The translations under genes and the position numbers were made by a program. From Pontiellaceae bacterium B1224 (GTDB lineage: Bacteria > Verrucomicrobiota > Kiritimatiellia > Kiritimatiellales > Pontiellaceae), in the NCBI GenBank assembly GCA_029432815.1, contig JAROBA010000015.1, forward strand, positions 54,782-118,781: 64,000 nucleotides of DNA, in the 5' to 3' direction. Position 1 is the stretch's first letter; every line of letters begins with the position of its first letter. A model generated the notes under the pieces. That model did no database searches, was not told the origin of the DNA, and was given only the letters and a program-made list of their open reading frames with translations. This document shows positions 51,028-60,219 of this stretch, one piece after another.

Positions 51028-54000
51028 ATGAAAAAAGTATTCGGAATGGCCGGAATGGTTCTGGCTTTAGCCGTCGGCGCGCGTGCTGCAATTATTGCAG
51101 GCGATGTTATCGCGATTGACTTTGGTGCGACAGCACCGGCCGTGGCTGACTGGAATCAAATATCGACATCAACTCTTTCAATCGGTGATTTACAAAGATT
51201 GTCTGATGGTACCCTCACAGGTGTAGGCGTTACTGTTACTCTCACTGGAACGAATGGTGACTATGTAAACAACAGTGCTCCCGGCACCGGTTTGGGTTCA
51301 ACAGATGTTTCTATTTATGACGATCACCTTGCTGCCAATAACCTAAGTGGTTCTGATTTAATCACGGTTACATATACCGGTCTGGATGATCGCCTAAGTT
51401 ACACGCTTACAGGTGGAATGGCTCGTACTGGTGGCACTACAGCATTCGAGCAGACGTACACGGTGGGGGGGATTGATTATGATTATACAGGGTCTTCAGG
51501 AGTTGATGCATACGCTGAATATACCGGTCTCTCCTCAAGTGGCGGAGTGCTGACATTCACCGTATCTGATTTCGCTGATGATGATCTCGCTTCAATTTCG
51601 CAGATGACACTGACTGCAGTTGGGGAGCTCCAGGCAACCCTCAGTCTGGTGCCAAGTGCGCTCTCGTTGGATCTGGTTGCTCCTGGCACCACGGTCGACG
51701 GCATTATTACAGCTTCTTATATCGCAGGATCGGTGTCCTCGAATGACATTGAAATCATTTCGCTGGTTGCAAATGCCGGCTTCAGTGCCGCCATAACCAA
51801 TACCACCCTGGGGCTGGCCGACACCGAGGAAGACATTACGGTCACCTTCGATAATGCTGCAATCGGCCTTGCCATCGGGGAATCCACAAATTCCACGCTG
51901 GTGATTGCCTGGACAGAAGCTGGATCTTCTGTGACGAATACCGAACATATTGCGCTGGATGTCACTTATGATGAGGATGGGACTCCTGTCGATTTCTGGA
52001 CTATTGCTCTTGATTTTGGGGATATTCCGCCAGCCAACTATTTTAACGATATTTCCTCCAACGGCACATACAGCCCGCTGGTGCGGCTCTCCGACGGAAG
52101 CTCGGTGACCGGGGTGTCGGTGATCGTTTCCGGGCCGGGGTTCTACAACAACACAGGGCCCAACGATTCCCTGACGGGGCTTTCGAGCGATTACGACGTT
52201 TCGAATGTGACCGACTGGGCCGGGGACGGTGATTCATGGATCGTGACGTTCTATGGTCTGGATGATTCAATGGTCTATAATATCGAGGGGGTAATCGGCG
52301 GGTTCACGAACAATGCACTTACCGATATGACCTATGTGCAGGCCGGCTCGTTAACCAATATGTTTAATCCCGACACGGCCTCTGCAGATCCCCGGATTGC
52401 CAGTATTTCAGGAGCCCAATCCTTTGGCGGTATTCTGGAGATCTTCGTGAGGCCGAACTCGCAGTATCCCGTTTTATCGACCCTGATGATTACCGCGGTG
52501 GAAGGCGGCAATACCACCAATGATGTGATTGCCGTGCCGAATATTGTGGGCATCACGGTGGGGAGCGAAAGCAATGTGGTTTTGAGCCTGGAGCCTATCG
52601 GGACCAATTATGTCGTGCAGCAGTCGGATGATCTCCAGCAGTTTGCCACGGTCGCTTTTGAGGTGGAGGGAGCCAGCAACGATACGGTCAGGCTCAGCGG
52701 CAGTGATCACGCGGATCCGGACGGGGATGGCGCCGGTTTTTTCCGGCTGGAACGCCAGCCAAACTTTATCATCATCTTTACGGATGATCAGGGCTACCAG
52801 GATCTCGGGTGTTTCGGTTCACCCAATATCAAAACGCCGAATATCGACCAGATGGCGGCGGAGGGCATGAAGTTTACCAGCTTTTATGCCCAGACCGTTT
52901 GCGGCCCATCCCGCGCGGCTCTTATGACGGGATGTTATCCCATGCGGACGGAAAGGCACCCCGATGATGATGGAACGATGGTGCATCCGGCGATGTCTTT
53001 AAACGAAATTACTCTTCCTGAAATACTCAAGCCGCTCGGATATAAGACGGGAATGTCGGGTAAGTGGGATCTGTCCGGGCGCCCGCCCGCCGGAACCTAT
53101 CGGGTGGGGCTGGGCCCGCACAATCAGGGTTTTGATGAGACGTTTTGGTCGGCCACGAGTGACGCGGATCCAATCCTCGAAGCGGAGACGGCCGTCCTGG
53201 ACAATCCGACCAGATCGTCCATTACCCGGCGGTTTACGGATGACGCCATTCAGTTTATTCATGCCCATAAAGACCGCCCCTTTTTCTATTATCTTGCTCA
53301 CCCTATGCCGCATACGCCCATCGCAGCTTCCGCAGACTTTTTAGGGACATCGGATGGCGGGCTCTATGGGGACGTCATTGAAGAGCTGGACTATCATACC
53401 GGTCGTGTTCTGGAGGCGGTAAAGGAGGCCGGGCTGGATGAGGTCACGTATGTCATTTTCACGAGTGATAATGGTCCATGGTGGATCAAGCAACCCAATG
53501 CCGGATTCGCTGATCCGCTGCGCAGCGCAAAAACCAGCACCTATGACGGTGGACTTCGCGTTCCGTTTATTATTCGCGCACCGGGGAGGGTTCCCGCCGG
53601 AACCACCTCGGATCTGGTCTGCGCAAACCTGGACCTGTTCCCAACCATTGCCCGGTTGGCCGGGGCCGATGTTCCCGACGACCGCGTGATCGACGGGGTC
53701 GATATCTCAGATATTTTCCACGGCACGCAAACCGAGCTGGATCGTTCGTTTTTCTTTTACCAACATGAGGCATTGCGGGCCGTACGCCGTGGAGAGTGGA
53801 AACTGCATCTTGTGCATTCCGATTTGGATCGCACCAAGGATGGGGAAAACTGGCTATCCCACGTGCCCCCCGCAGACCGCCCCTATATTGAAGAACTTAC
53901 CCTCTACAACCTCGACGACGATATTGGAGAAACCACTAATGTGGCTTCGCAATATCCGGAAGTGGTTGCCGAGCTGCTGGAGGATCTCGACTTTGCCAAA

Positions 54001-54048
54001 GAGGATATCGGCTATCACGATGTCACTGGGGAGAATTCCCGCAGATAA
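51028..54048 (+). CDS. Modular secreted S1 sulfatase D' with two IDFG modules and Ig-like repeat
   Basis: A 1006-residue protein with signal MKKVFGMAGMVLALAVGARA and GAGGAAG upstream. The order is IDFG module 1 (about 22-195; AIDFGATAPAV, YTGLDDRLSYTL), one Ig-like repeat (about 205-315), IDFG module 2 (about 325-495; ALDFGDIPPANYF, YGLDDSMVY), the short module with YVVQQSDDLQQF (about 505-575), and an S1 sulfatase (about 577-1000). Cys625 in CGPSR is the predicted formylglycine. SGKWDLSG has Asp for His. The sulfatase half is closest to the standalone gene at 43696. Here the short module is internal, whereas in other proteins it is the C-terminus. The stop overlaps the next start by one base. 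Confidence 0.93.
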   Translation: MKKVFGMAGMVLALAVGARAAIIAGDVIAIDFGATAPAVADWNQISTSTLSIGDLQRLSDGTLTGVGVTVTLTGTNGDYVNNSAPGTGLGSTDVSIYDDHLAANNLSGSDLITVTYTGLDDRLSYTLTGGMARTGGTTAFEQTYTVGGIDYDYTGSSGVDAYAEYTGLSSSGGVLTFTVSDFADDDLASISQMTLTAVGELQATLSLVPSALSLDLVAPGTTVDGIITASYIAGSVSSNDIEIISLVANAGFSAAITNTTLGLADTEEDITVTFDNAAIGLAIGESTNSTLVIAWTEAGSSVTNTEHIALDVTYDEDGTPVDFWTIALDFGDIPPANYFNDISSNGTYSPLVRLSDGSSVTGVSVIVSGPGFYNNTGPNDSLTGLSSDYDVSNVTDWAGDGDSWIVTFYGLDDSMVYNIEGVIGGFTNNALTDMTYVQAGSLTNMFNPDTASADPRIASISGAQSFGGILEIFVRPNSQYPVLSTLMITAVEGGNTTNDVIAVPNIVGITVGSESNVVLSLEPIGTNYVVQQSDDLQQFATVAFEVEGASNDTVRLSGSDHADPDGDGAGFFRLERQPNFIIIFTDDQGYQDLGCFGSPNIKTPNIDQMAAEGMKFTSFYAQTVCGPSRAALMTGCYPMRTERHPDDDGTMVHPAMSLNEITLPEILKPLGYKTGMSGKWDLSGRPPAGTYRVGLGPHNQGFDETFWSATSDADPILEAETAVLDNPTRSSITRRFTDDAIQFIHAHKDRPFFYYLAHPMPHTPIAASADFLGTSDGGLYGDVIEELDYHTGRVLEAVKEAGLDEVTYVIFTSDNGPWWIKQPNAGFADPLRSAKTSTYDGGLRVPFIIRAPGRVPAGTTSDLVCANLDLFPTIARLAGADVPDDRVIDGVDISDIFHGTQTELDRSFFFYQHEALRAVRRGEWKLHLVHSDLDRTKDGENWLSHVPPADRPYIEELTLYNLDDDIGETTNVASQYPEVVAELLEDLDFAKEDIGYHDVTGENSRR

Positions 54049-55475
54049 TGATGAAACACAGAATACAAATACTGATTGCCTTTGCGCTTACTGCAATATG
54101 TTCATTCGCCGCCGAAGCGCCCAATATTATTTATATTTTAGCCGATGATATGGGCTTTGGTGATCTGGGCTGCTACGGGCAGGAGGTCATTCAGACGCCC
54201 CATATCGACAAGCTGTGCCGGGAGGGGATGAAGTTCACAAACCATCATTCCGGCAGTACGGTCTGTGCGCCGTCACGGGCCTGCCTGATGACCGGACAGC
54301 ATACGGGGCATGTGTGGGTTCGCTCCAATGGGAATATTCAGCTCCGTGCGGATGGTAAGGATATTACGATCGCACGGGTACTGAAGAAGCAAGGCTATCA
54401 CACGGCGATGATCGGCAAGGCAGGAACGGGCTGCACGGTTTCGGTCGGCCAGCCAAATGCTAAAGGGTTCGACACTTTCTACGGGTTCCACAGCCATGCC
54501 CTGGCACACCACTATTTCCCGAAGGTGGTCTATCGGAACGCCAAAAAGATTCTTTTCCCGAACAATAAAAGGCATACGGGCGATACCTATATTCATGACG
54601 AGTTCATGAAAGAGATCCGGAGATATCTGGATGCGCGCAAGAAGGACGGTCAGCCGTTCTTTCTGCACTATGCCGCACTGATTCCGCATGCGACCATGGT
54701 TGCGCCCGAAGAGTGGATTGCGAAATACCGAGGGAAGGTGGACGAGGTTCCGCCGTTCAAGGGAGGGGGCGGTGGAGGCCGCAACGCGCAGTACGGCCCG
54801 ACCAGGGAGCCGAAGGCAACGTTCGCAGGCATGGTGAGCCGTCTCGACTGGGAGGTTGGCGAGATCTGCAGGAAACTGGAGGAGCTGGGCCTGGCGGACA
54901 ATACGCTGATCATGATTTCGTCCGATAACGGACCGCACTCTGAGGGGGGTCATTCACCCGAATATTTTGACTCCAATGGGCCGCTGCGCGGCGGCAAGCG
55001 TGACATGTTTGAGGGGGGTATTCGGGTTCCGATGATTGCCTGGTGGCCGGGGAAAATTGCAGCCGGCAGCGAGTCGGATCATTTGTCCGCTTTTTGGGAC
55101 GTCATGCCGACCCTGTGCGAATTGACGGGGGCCAACGCGCCGGAAAACATCGACGGACTCAGCTTTTTGCCGACCCTGCTGGGGCAGAGCGGACAGGCGC
55201 AGCACGACTATCTCTACTGGGAGTTTTATGAACAGGGCGGCAGGCGCGCCGCATTGACCCAAACGTGGAAGGCGGTGCAGCTCAATGTGGGCGAGGGCGA
55301 TGATCCCATTATGCTGTTCGATATTCATGCGGATATCGAAGAGAAAAACAATGTGGCCGCGCAGCATCCCGAGGTGGTCGATCAGTTTAGAGCCATCTTT
55401 AAAAAAGCGCATACGCCGTCCCCGAAGGTTAAATGGTCAGCGGCAGCTAAAGGTAAAAAACGGAAGAATAAGTAG
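54048..55475 (+). CDS. S1-family sulfatase A' with GKAGTGC replacing GKWHLG (copy 2)
   Basis: A 475-residue secreted sulfatase (signal MMKHRIQILIAFALTAICSFA), coupled to the upstream gene by TAATG. YILADDMGFGDLGCYG, Cys73 in CAPSR, IGKAGTGC, HYAALIPHATM, the FKGGGGGG loop and SSDNGPHSEGGHSPEYF match copy 1 at 37920 almost throughout. The shared loss of the GKWHLG His in both copies argues for a functional variant. It is gene A' of the second cassette, now placed after D' instead of before B alone. Confidence 0.94.
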   Translation: MMKHRIQILIAFALTAICSFAAEAPNIIYILADDMGFGDLGCYGQEVIQTPHIDKLCREGMKFTNHHSGSTVCAPSRACLMTGQHTGHVWVRSNGNIQLRADGKDITIARVLKKQGYHTAMIGKAGTGCTVSVGQPNAKGFDTFYGFHSHALAHHYFPKVVYRNAKKILFPNNKRHTGDTYIHDEFMKEIRRYLDARKKDGQPFFLHYAALIPHATMVAPEEWIAKYRGKVDEVPPFKGGGGGGRNAQYGPTREPKATFAGMVSRLDWEVGEICRKLEELGLADNTLIMISSDNGPHSEGGHSPEYFDSNGPLRGGKRDMFEGGIRVPMIAWWPGKIAAGSESDHLSAFWDVMPTLCELTGANAPENIDGLSFLPTLLGQSGQAQHDYLYWEFYEQGGRRAALTQTWKAVQLNVGEGDDPIMLFDIHADIEEKNNVAAQHPEVVDQFRAIFKKAHTPSPKVKWSAAAKGKKRKNK

Positions 55476-55513
55476 CTTTGGAGTAAAGCACAATTGGACC
55501 GGAGAGGATACGA

Positions 55514-57076
55514 ATGGATATGAAGTGGATGTTGAACAAAAAAGCAATGGTGGTTATTCATTTATGCGTTGCACTATTTTCTTTCGCCGAGACGGAAACG
55601 AAGCGCCCGAATGTGGTAATCATCTATGGCGATGATGTCGGCTACGGGGATGTGGGAGCCTATGGCTCTAAACTGATTCCGACTCCTAATATTGACCGCC
55701 TGGCTGCGGAGGGACTGCTGTTCACAGACGGCCACTGTTCGGCCTCCACCTGCACGCCGTCGCGCTACTCGATGCTCACCGGGATTCACGGGTTTCGTGA
55801 CGGAGTTCAGATCCTTAAGCCGAATGCGCCGCTTACGATTTCAACCGATATTCTGACGCTGCCGAAACTTTTTAAGCAGGCGGGCTATACAACGGGGGTG
55901 ATCGGTAAGTGGCATTTGGGGATCGGACAGAAGGGCGTGCCTGTGGATTGGAACGGCGATGTGAAGCCGGGTCCGATGGAAGTCGGTTTCGACCGCTCTT
56001 TCCTGCTGCCGTCCACGAACGACCGGGTGCCGTGTGTTTATCTGGACGGACATCGCGTTGTGAATCTCGACCCGAATGATCCGCTTTTTGTCGGGAATAG
56101 TAAGAAAGAGGTGGATCGTCCCGGCAGTACCGCGTATCCCAACGGGCGGTATAATAAGAACGCCATGACCTATTACCAGAGCACGCACGGCCACAATAAC
56201 AGCGTCATCAACGGAATCGGACGCATCGGCTACATGGCCGGAGGGAAGTCGGCTCTGTGGGACGACGAAACCATGACCGACGAGTTTGTGAAACAGACGA
56301 AATCGTTTATCGCGGACCATAAGGATCAACCGTTTTTCCTCTATTTTGCGTCGCAGTGCATCCATGTGCCGCGCTCTCCCAATCCGCGTTTTCAGGGGGC
56401 GACCGAGCTGGGCTACCGCGGCGATTCGATGGTTGAGTTTGATTGGGCCACGGGGGAAATCATGAAGGCGCTGGAGGAACACGGTCTGACTGAGAATACG
56501 ATGGTGATTTTTTCCAGTGACAACGGTCCGGTGTATGACGACGGTTACGCAGACGGAACCACGGTGAAGACCTCGAAGCTCGATGTGGACCGCGGGCATG
56601 ATGGTTCCGGAGTGTATCGCGGCGGAAAATATCAGATCTACGAGGGCGGAACCCGTGTGCCGTTTATTGTGCGCTGGCCGGCCGGAATCAAGCCGGGAAC
56701 GTCCGATGCGTTGGTGAATCAGATCGATTTTATCGGCTCGTTTGCCGCACTGCTGGGCCTGAAGGTTCCGACGGATGAAGCCCGCGACAGCCGGAATATG
56801 CTGGACGCGTTGCTGGGACACGATTCGACGGGGCTTCCCTTTATGATTGAAGAGGCTCCGAGAGACGGCCGCGCCTTGCGGGTCGGAGCATGGAAATATA
56901 TTAATCCGGAAAAGAAGGGCTTTTCCGGTAAGCGCGAACCGGCACGGCTGTATGATCTGGCGAATGATCCCTCCGAGCAGAAAAACATGATTGCCCAGCA
57001 TCCTGAAAAAGCGGCCTCGATGGCTGCTCAATTGAAAGAGCTGATGGCCTCCGACGGAATTCGGTCAGGCGATTGA
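55514..57076 (+). CDS. S1-family sulfatase B' (copy 2)
   Basis: A 520-residue secreted sulfatase with GGAGAGG 6 nt before the ATG; an internal ATG at 55520 is possible. IIIYGDDVGYGDVG, Cys80 in CTPSR, IGKWHLGIG, SQCIHVPRSP and SSDNGPVYDDGY match copy 1 at 39388 in order and spacing. The leader ACCGGAGAGGATA is also shared with it. It is followed by about 260 bp of repeat-rich DNA instead of the short gap seen between B and C in the first cassette. Confidence 0.94.
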   Translation: MDMKWMLNKKAMVVIHLCVALFSFAETETKRPNVVIIYGDDVGYGDVGAYGSKLIPTPNIDRLAAEGLLFTDGHCSASTCTPSRYSMLTGIHGFRDGVQILKPNAPLTISTDILTLPKLFKQAGYTTGVIGKWHLGIGQKGVPVDWNGDVKPGPMEVGFDRSFLLPSTNDRVPCVYLDGHRVVNLDPNDPLFVGNSKKEVDRPGSTAYPNGRYNKNAMTYYQSTHGHNNSVINGIGRIGYMAGGKSALWDDETMTDEFVKQTKSFIADHKDQPFFLYFASQCIHVPRSPNPRFQGATELGYRGDSMVEFDWATGEIMKALEEHGLTENTMVIFSSDNGPVYDDGYADGTTVKTSKLDVDRGHDGSGVYRGGKYQIYEGGTRVPFIVRWPAGIKPGTSDALVNQIDFIGSFAALLGLKVPTDEARDSRNMLDALLGHDSTGLPFMIEEAPRDGRALRVGAWKYINPEKKGFSGKREPARLYDLANDPSEQKNMIAQHPEKAASMAAQLKELMASDGIRSGD

Positions 57077-57340
57077 GTTGGAATGTGTGACTGACGTTGG
57101 ACGGAGTCTGATGTGAACAGGCGGTTGGATATTTATAAATGCGGTGGACCAATAGTTGTCGTCGTCATTCATTTGTTTGTAGGGCGGAAATGGTTGAGCT
57201 TGCGAGACCTTTCCGCCGAGTGGCAGACCGGTGCGTATGCACGGCGGGAAGGTTTCCTTCGTCAACCGTTCCCGCCCTACAATTTGCCGTGTCTTTGTCC
57301 GCAGGATTATTAATTTGAAAAAACAATGCGTGGGAATGTT
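57077..57340 (+). other. Repeat-rich region between B' and C'
   Basis: No gene is seen. The corresponding gap in the first cassette (40942-40983) is only about 40 bp, so this region has been expanded by repeat insertion. It contains the 57179-57280 palindromic element; a second, related element lies just downstream inside the C' reading frame. Confidence 0.65.
57179..57280 (+). repeat. Palindromic gtagggcgg element, copy 1
   Basis: The left end GTAGGGCGGAAATGGTTGA and the right end TCAACCGTTCCCGCCCTAC are inverted copies with two mismatches. The interior includes gcgagaccttt/aaggtttcc and the cgtatgcacgg segment. The size (102 bp), lack of coding capacity and inverted ends suggest a MITE or REP-like element. 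A relative starts at 57413. Confidence 0.75.
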
Positions 57341-60112
57341 ATGAAAATGTTGGGAATAGGCTTGGATGGCACTGACTTAAGGAATGTTTGCACTGCTGCG
57401 TATGTAAAGATTGTAGGGCAGGAATGGCTGAGGAACGATGCCTTCCAGCCGTCCACGCAAAGAGCTTGTCCGGGCCGGAGCGAAGCGAGGCTGGCCGAGG
57501 GCGGCCCACCGTTTCGCAAGCTCAACCATTCCAGCCCTACAAGCTCCCTTAGATCATTCGGGATAGGCCTGAAAAAATGGATGGTGGGTTTGGCCGGAGC
57601 GTTATCATTGTCGGTTCAGGCCGGTGCGGTACAGATGCGTGCGACGGCTGCCGAAGCGGTTATTGAAAACGAGCAGGTCCTGGTTCGGGTTTCGCTGAAA
57701 GCGGGAACGTATTCAGCCATTCGAAAAAAAGACAATGTTGAATGTCTGTCGAATGTATCCTGGTCGGTTGAAGAATGGAATTCTACTGACGGCTATACAT
57801 TTACGTGGCAGGAGAAAGAGCTATCGGATGCTTTAGGGAATGGAACAACGCTTCAGGTGATCGGCATCAAAACCGGTGCACCATCTCTGATTCTCCACCT
57901 CGGTCTCTACGAGGGGCAGGGATTTATTGCGGCCTGTAGCGGCGTCGAAAATACATTGAATCAGCCATTTCAGATCAAAACGTTTTCGCCGCTGACCGGC
58001 ACGGCCTATCATGGTTCTGAGTTCGCGGGCTTTATGCTGCTTGATGGTGAAAGCGGCGAGTATGATAGCCGGGTCCTGACAGGAGATCAGGCCAGAGAAC
58101 TTTTGTGCTTCAACAATGTTCTGGCCTCATTCGGAAAAAAAGGTTCCGAGAAAAACAATCTATTGATCGGCGGCTTGAGCTATCGCGATTTTACGAAGCG
58201 TTGCGAGGTGAAAAGGCTGGCGGACGAGCTGGAGGTCAAACTCCGGGGCCATGATCCGGTTGGCAAACGGGTTGATCCCGACAGCACCTGCATGTTTGAC
58301 AACGACCGCTTTTATATCGATTTCACATCCGCATCACGGTTCGGCATTCTGGAAAACTATGGTCTGGCCCTGAAAGCCGCGAACAATATCAGGCTGGACA
58401 CCTTAACCGCGCCCGGCCTGAACTTTTGGTATTGCATGTGGCGCGCATTTGGAGCCGATGAGTTCAGAAACACGTCTGCCGGAACGCTGGAGGCCCTTCA
58501 GAAGGCAAAGGATACGGGGTTTTTAAACTATTCACCATTGGCTATCCGGCTGGAGCCGGACGATTATGCAGTTCCAAACAATCAGCAGGGTTGGTGGGAT
58601 GACAAACACTGGCAGATGTATGAAGGCGGCAGGCTTGTAAAACCGTACGACACCATTGAAACGTGGGGCAATGAAGTGCTCAGACAAGGTGGAATCCCTC
58701 TCATCTACTGCCAGACGGCACGCCGCTCTCTCGATTATGCCGAAGCTTTTCCCGGGCATATGTTGTTTAACGAGGTGAGTAAAGAACGCTCCAAGGGTAA
58801 GATTGACTATTACAAGGGGGACACCTTCTGGTCGTATGATTTTACGGATCCCGGTTTCGTTAAGCACATGCAGGAGGTCTACAGCAACCTCAAAAAAGGC
58901 GGGGTAAGGGGAATGAAGTTTGACTACCCTGATATCGGGTGGGCTTACGACGGGGGCATGGAAGACCCCTACGCGACAACCAGCAGCGCGTACCGCAGGA
59001 TTTTTGAATTAGCCCATGAAGGGTTAGGGTGGAACTCCGACATCCATGAACGGCTGCCGCTGCACGGCGATATTGGTTTGGGAGCGGTCACGACGCATCG
59101 AACAGAGCAGGATACAGATCGGTTCTACCCGGTCATGGCCAGAAAGTGCGGCCTGCGCTGGTACAAAAACCGGGTGGTCACTAAATATGTCAACGATGTG
59201 ATTAATCCGTTTCATGCATTCCCCTACAACAGCGATGGTTGGCGGACGATGTATACGATGACGTATCTCACGAATGCGCGCATTGAAATCGGCAAATACA
59301 TTGAGAACATGACCGACGAGATGCGTCATGACCTCACCCGTATTGTCCCGCTCTACACCGCGCAGACGAGCGCGAAACCAATCGATGCATTCAGCGGAAA
59401 AGAGTATCCGGAGATCTTTGACTTTGAAGTATCCCCTTCGTGGCATCTGGTTGCGTTTTACAACACCCGGATCGAAAAAGACAAAAACAAAGTCAAAGCG
59501 CAATGGAATTCGATACCGAGGGAGCCCCCAAACAAGAAATTAAAGAGAAAACAGAAGCCGGCCCCGGCAACCGCATGGCCCGTAACGAAAAAGCTTGCAG
59601 GTGCGGCACAAACGCTTCCGGTTGCATCGACCCTTTCTGTTTCCCTGTCGGACTCCAACGATGATGGCGGCCTAGGGCTTGATCCGGCGACAGCGTATTA
59701 TGTCTATGACTTCTGGAACGATGCATTTGTCGGCAAACTCTCCGGCCAGGCCAGGCTTGAACAGACGCTCAGACCCGGTGAAACCCGTATGATGTCGGTA
59801 CACGCCGTGCAGCCGAATCCCCAGTTTATTTCAACCGACCGCCACATACTGCAGGGATACGTGGATTTTGAAAAAGTTCCGCAGTGGAATGGTAAGGGCA
59901 AAACCCTCTCTGCGATCTCTAAAGTGATCAAAGATGAAGCCTATACCGTGACCCTTGCGCTGAACGGACATGAGGTAGACCGCGTTTCAGCCTCCGGAGC
60001 CACAGCGGAGTTCAAGCTCGTGGATGAAAAGAAGGGGATGGGTAAACTGACCCTGCTTGCGGAGGAAAACGGCGCTGTTGAATGGACTGTGCACTTCAAA
60101 CGAGGGAAGTAG
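57341..60112 (+). CDS. GH36/GH27-like glycosidase C' with repeat-derived N-terminal extension (copy 2)
   Basis: From about 57569 (residue 77) the protein matches copy 1 at 40984 (LKKWMVGLAGALSLSVQAGA corresponds to MKKWIAAFAGGF...), including GVRGMKFDYPDIGW and the C-terminal blocks. Upstream the frame runs through a palindromic repeat at 57413-57540 with no stop codon, which encodes non-homologous residues such as EARLAEGGPPFRKLNHSS. The frame is open from 57326; ATG 57341 (GGGA 6 nt upstream) is the most likely start. The alternative is an internal restart at ATG 57581 or a non-standard CTG 57569. If the long form is made, the signal peptide begins about 77 residues in and secretion may fail. 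The gene may therefore be impaired or re-started. The enzymatic role is as for copy 1. Confidence 0.75.
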   Translation: MKMLGIGLDGTDLRNVCTAAYVKIVGQEWLRNDAFQPSTQRACPGRSEARLAEGGPPFRKLNHSSPTSSLRSFGIGLKKWMVGLAGALSLSVQAGAVQMRATAAEAVIENEQVLVRVSLKAGTYSAIRKKDNVECLSNVSWSVEEWNSTDGYTFTWQEKELSDALGNGTTLQVIGIKTGAPSLILHLGLYEGQGFIAACSGVENTLNQPFQIKTFSPLTGTAYHGSEFAGFMLLDGESGEYDSRVLTGDQARELLCFNNVLASFGKKGSEKNNLLIGGLSYRDFTKRCEVKRLADELEVKLRGHDPVGKRVDPDSTCMFDNDRFYIDFTSASRFGILENYGLALKAANNIRLDTLTAPGLNFWYCMWRAFGADEFRNTSAGTLEALQKAKDTGFLNYSPLAIRLEPDDYAVPNNQQGWWDDKHWQMYEGGRLVKPYDTIETWGNEVLRQGGIPLIYCQTARRSLDYAEAFPGHMLFNEVSKERSKGKIDYYKGDTFWSYDFTDPGFVKHMQEVYSNLKKGGVRGMKFDYPDIGWAYDGGMEDPYATTSSAYRRIFELAHEGLGWNSDIHERLPLHGDIGLGAVTTHRTEQDTDRFYPVMARKCGLRWYKNRVVTKYVNDVINPFHAFPYNSDGWRTMYTMTYLTNARIEIGKYIENMTDEMRHDLTRIVPLYTAQTSAKPIDAFSGKEYPEIFDFEVSPSWHLVAFYNTRIEKDKNKVKAQWNSIPREPPNKKLKRKQKPAPATAWPVTKKLAGAAQTLPVASTLSVSLSDSNDDGGLGLDPATAYYVYDFWNDAFVGKLSGQARLEQTLRPGETRMMSVHAVQPNPQFISTDRHILQGYVDFEKVPQWNGKGKTLSAISKVIKDEAYTVTLALNGHEVDRVSASGATAEFKLVDEKKGMGKLTLLAEENGAVEWTVHFKRGK
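57413..57540 (+). repeat. Palindromic gtagggc element, copy 2, inside a coding frame
   Basis: GTAGGGCAGGAATGGCTGAG (57413-57432) is the inverse of CTCAACCATTCCAGCCCTAC (57521-57540) with two mismatches. It is related to the copy at 57179. GGAATAGGCTTG (57353-57364) and GGGATAGGCCTG (57560-57571), two mismatches apart, flank it like an old target duplication. Confidence 0.75.
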
Positions 60113-60219
60113 AACCATCAACGGGTCAACGGTAGAGACGGACGCTCAATGAAGGGTTTTGTCCTAACTGCTTTGTCTTTTTTTGAGGATCGGAAAATAG
60201 CAATACGAAGAGGTAACTT

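Noticed and set aside
53640..53656. Further copy of the 15-bp palindrome in the fused sulfatase at 51028
   Set aside because: The sequence there is CCCAACCATTGCCC; only the centre matches and the outer half-sites are lost.
55841..57031. Minus-strand open frame of 396 codons
   Set aside because: Antisense to a sulfatase with all active-site motifs; a similar shadow is seen in other sulfatases.
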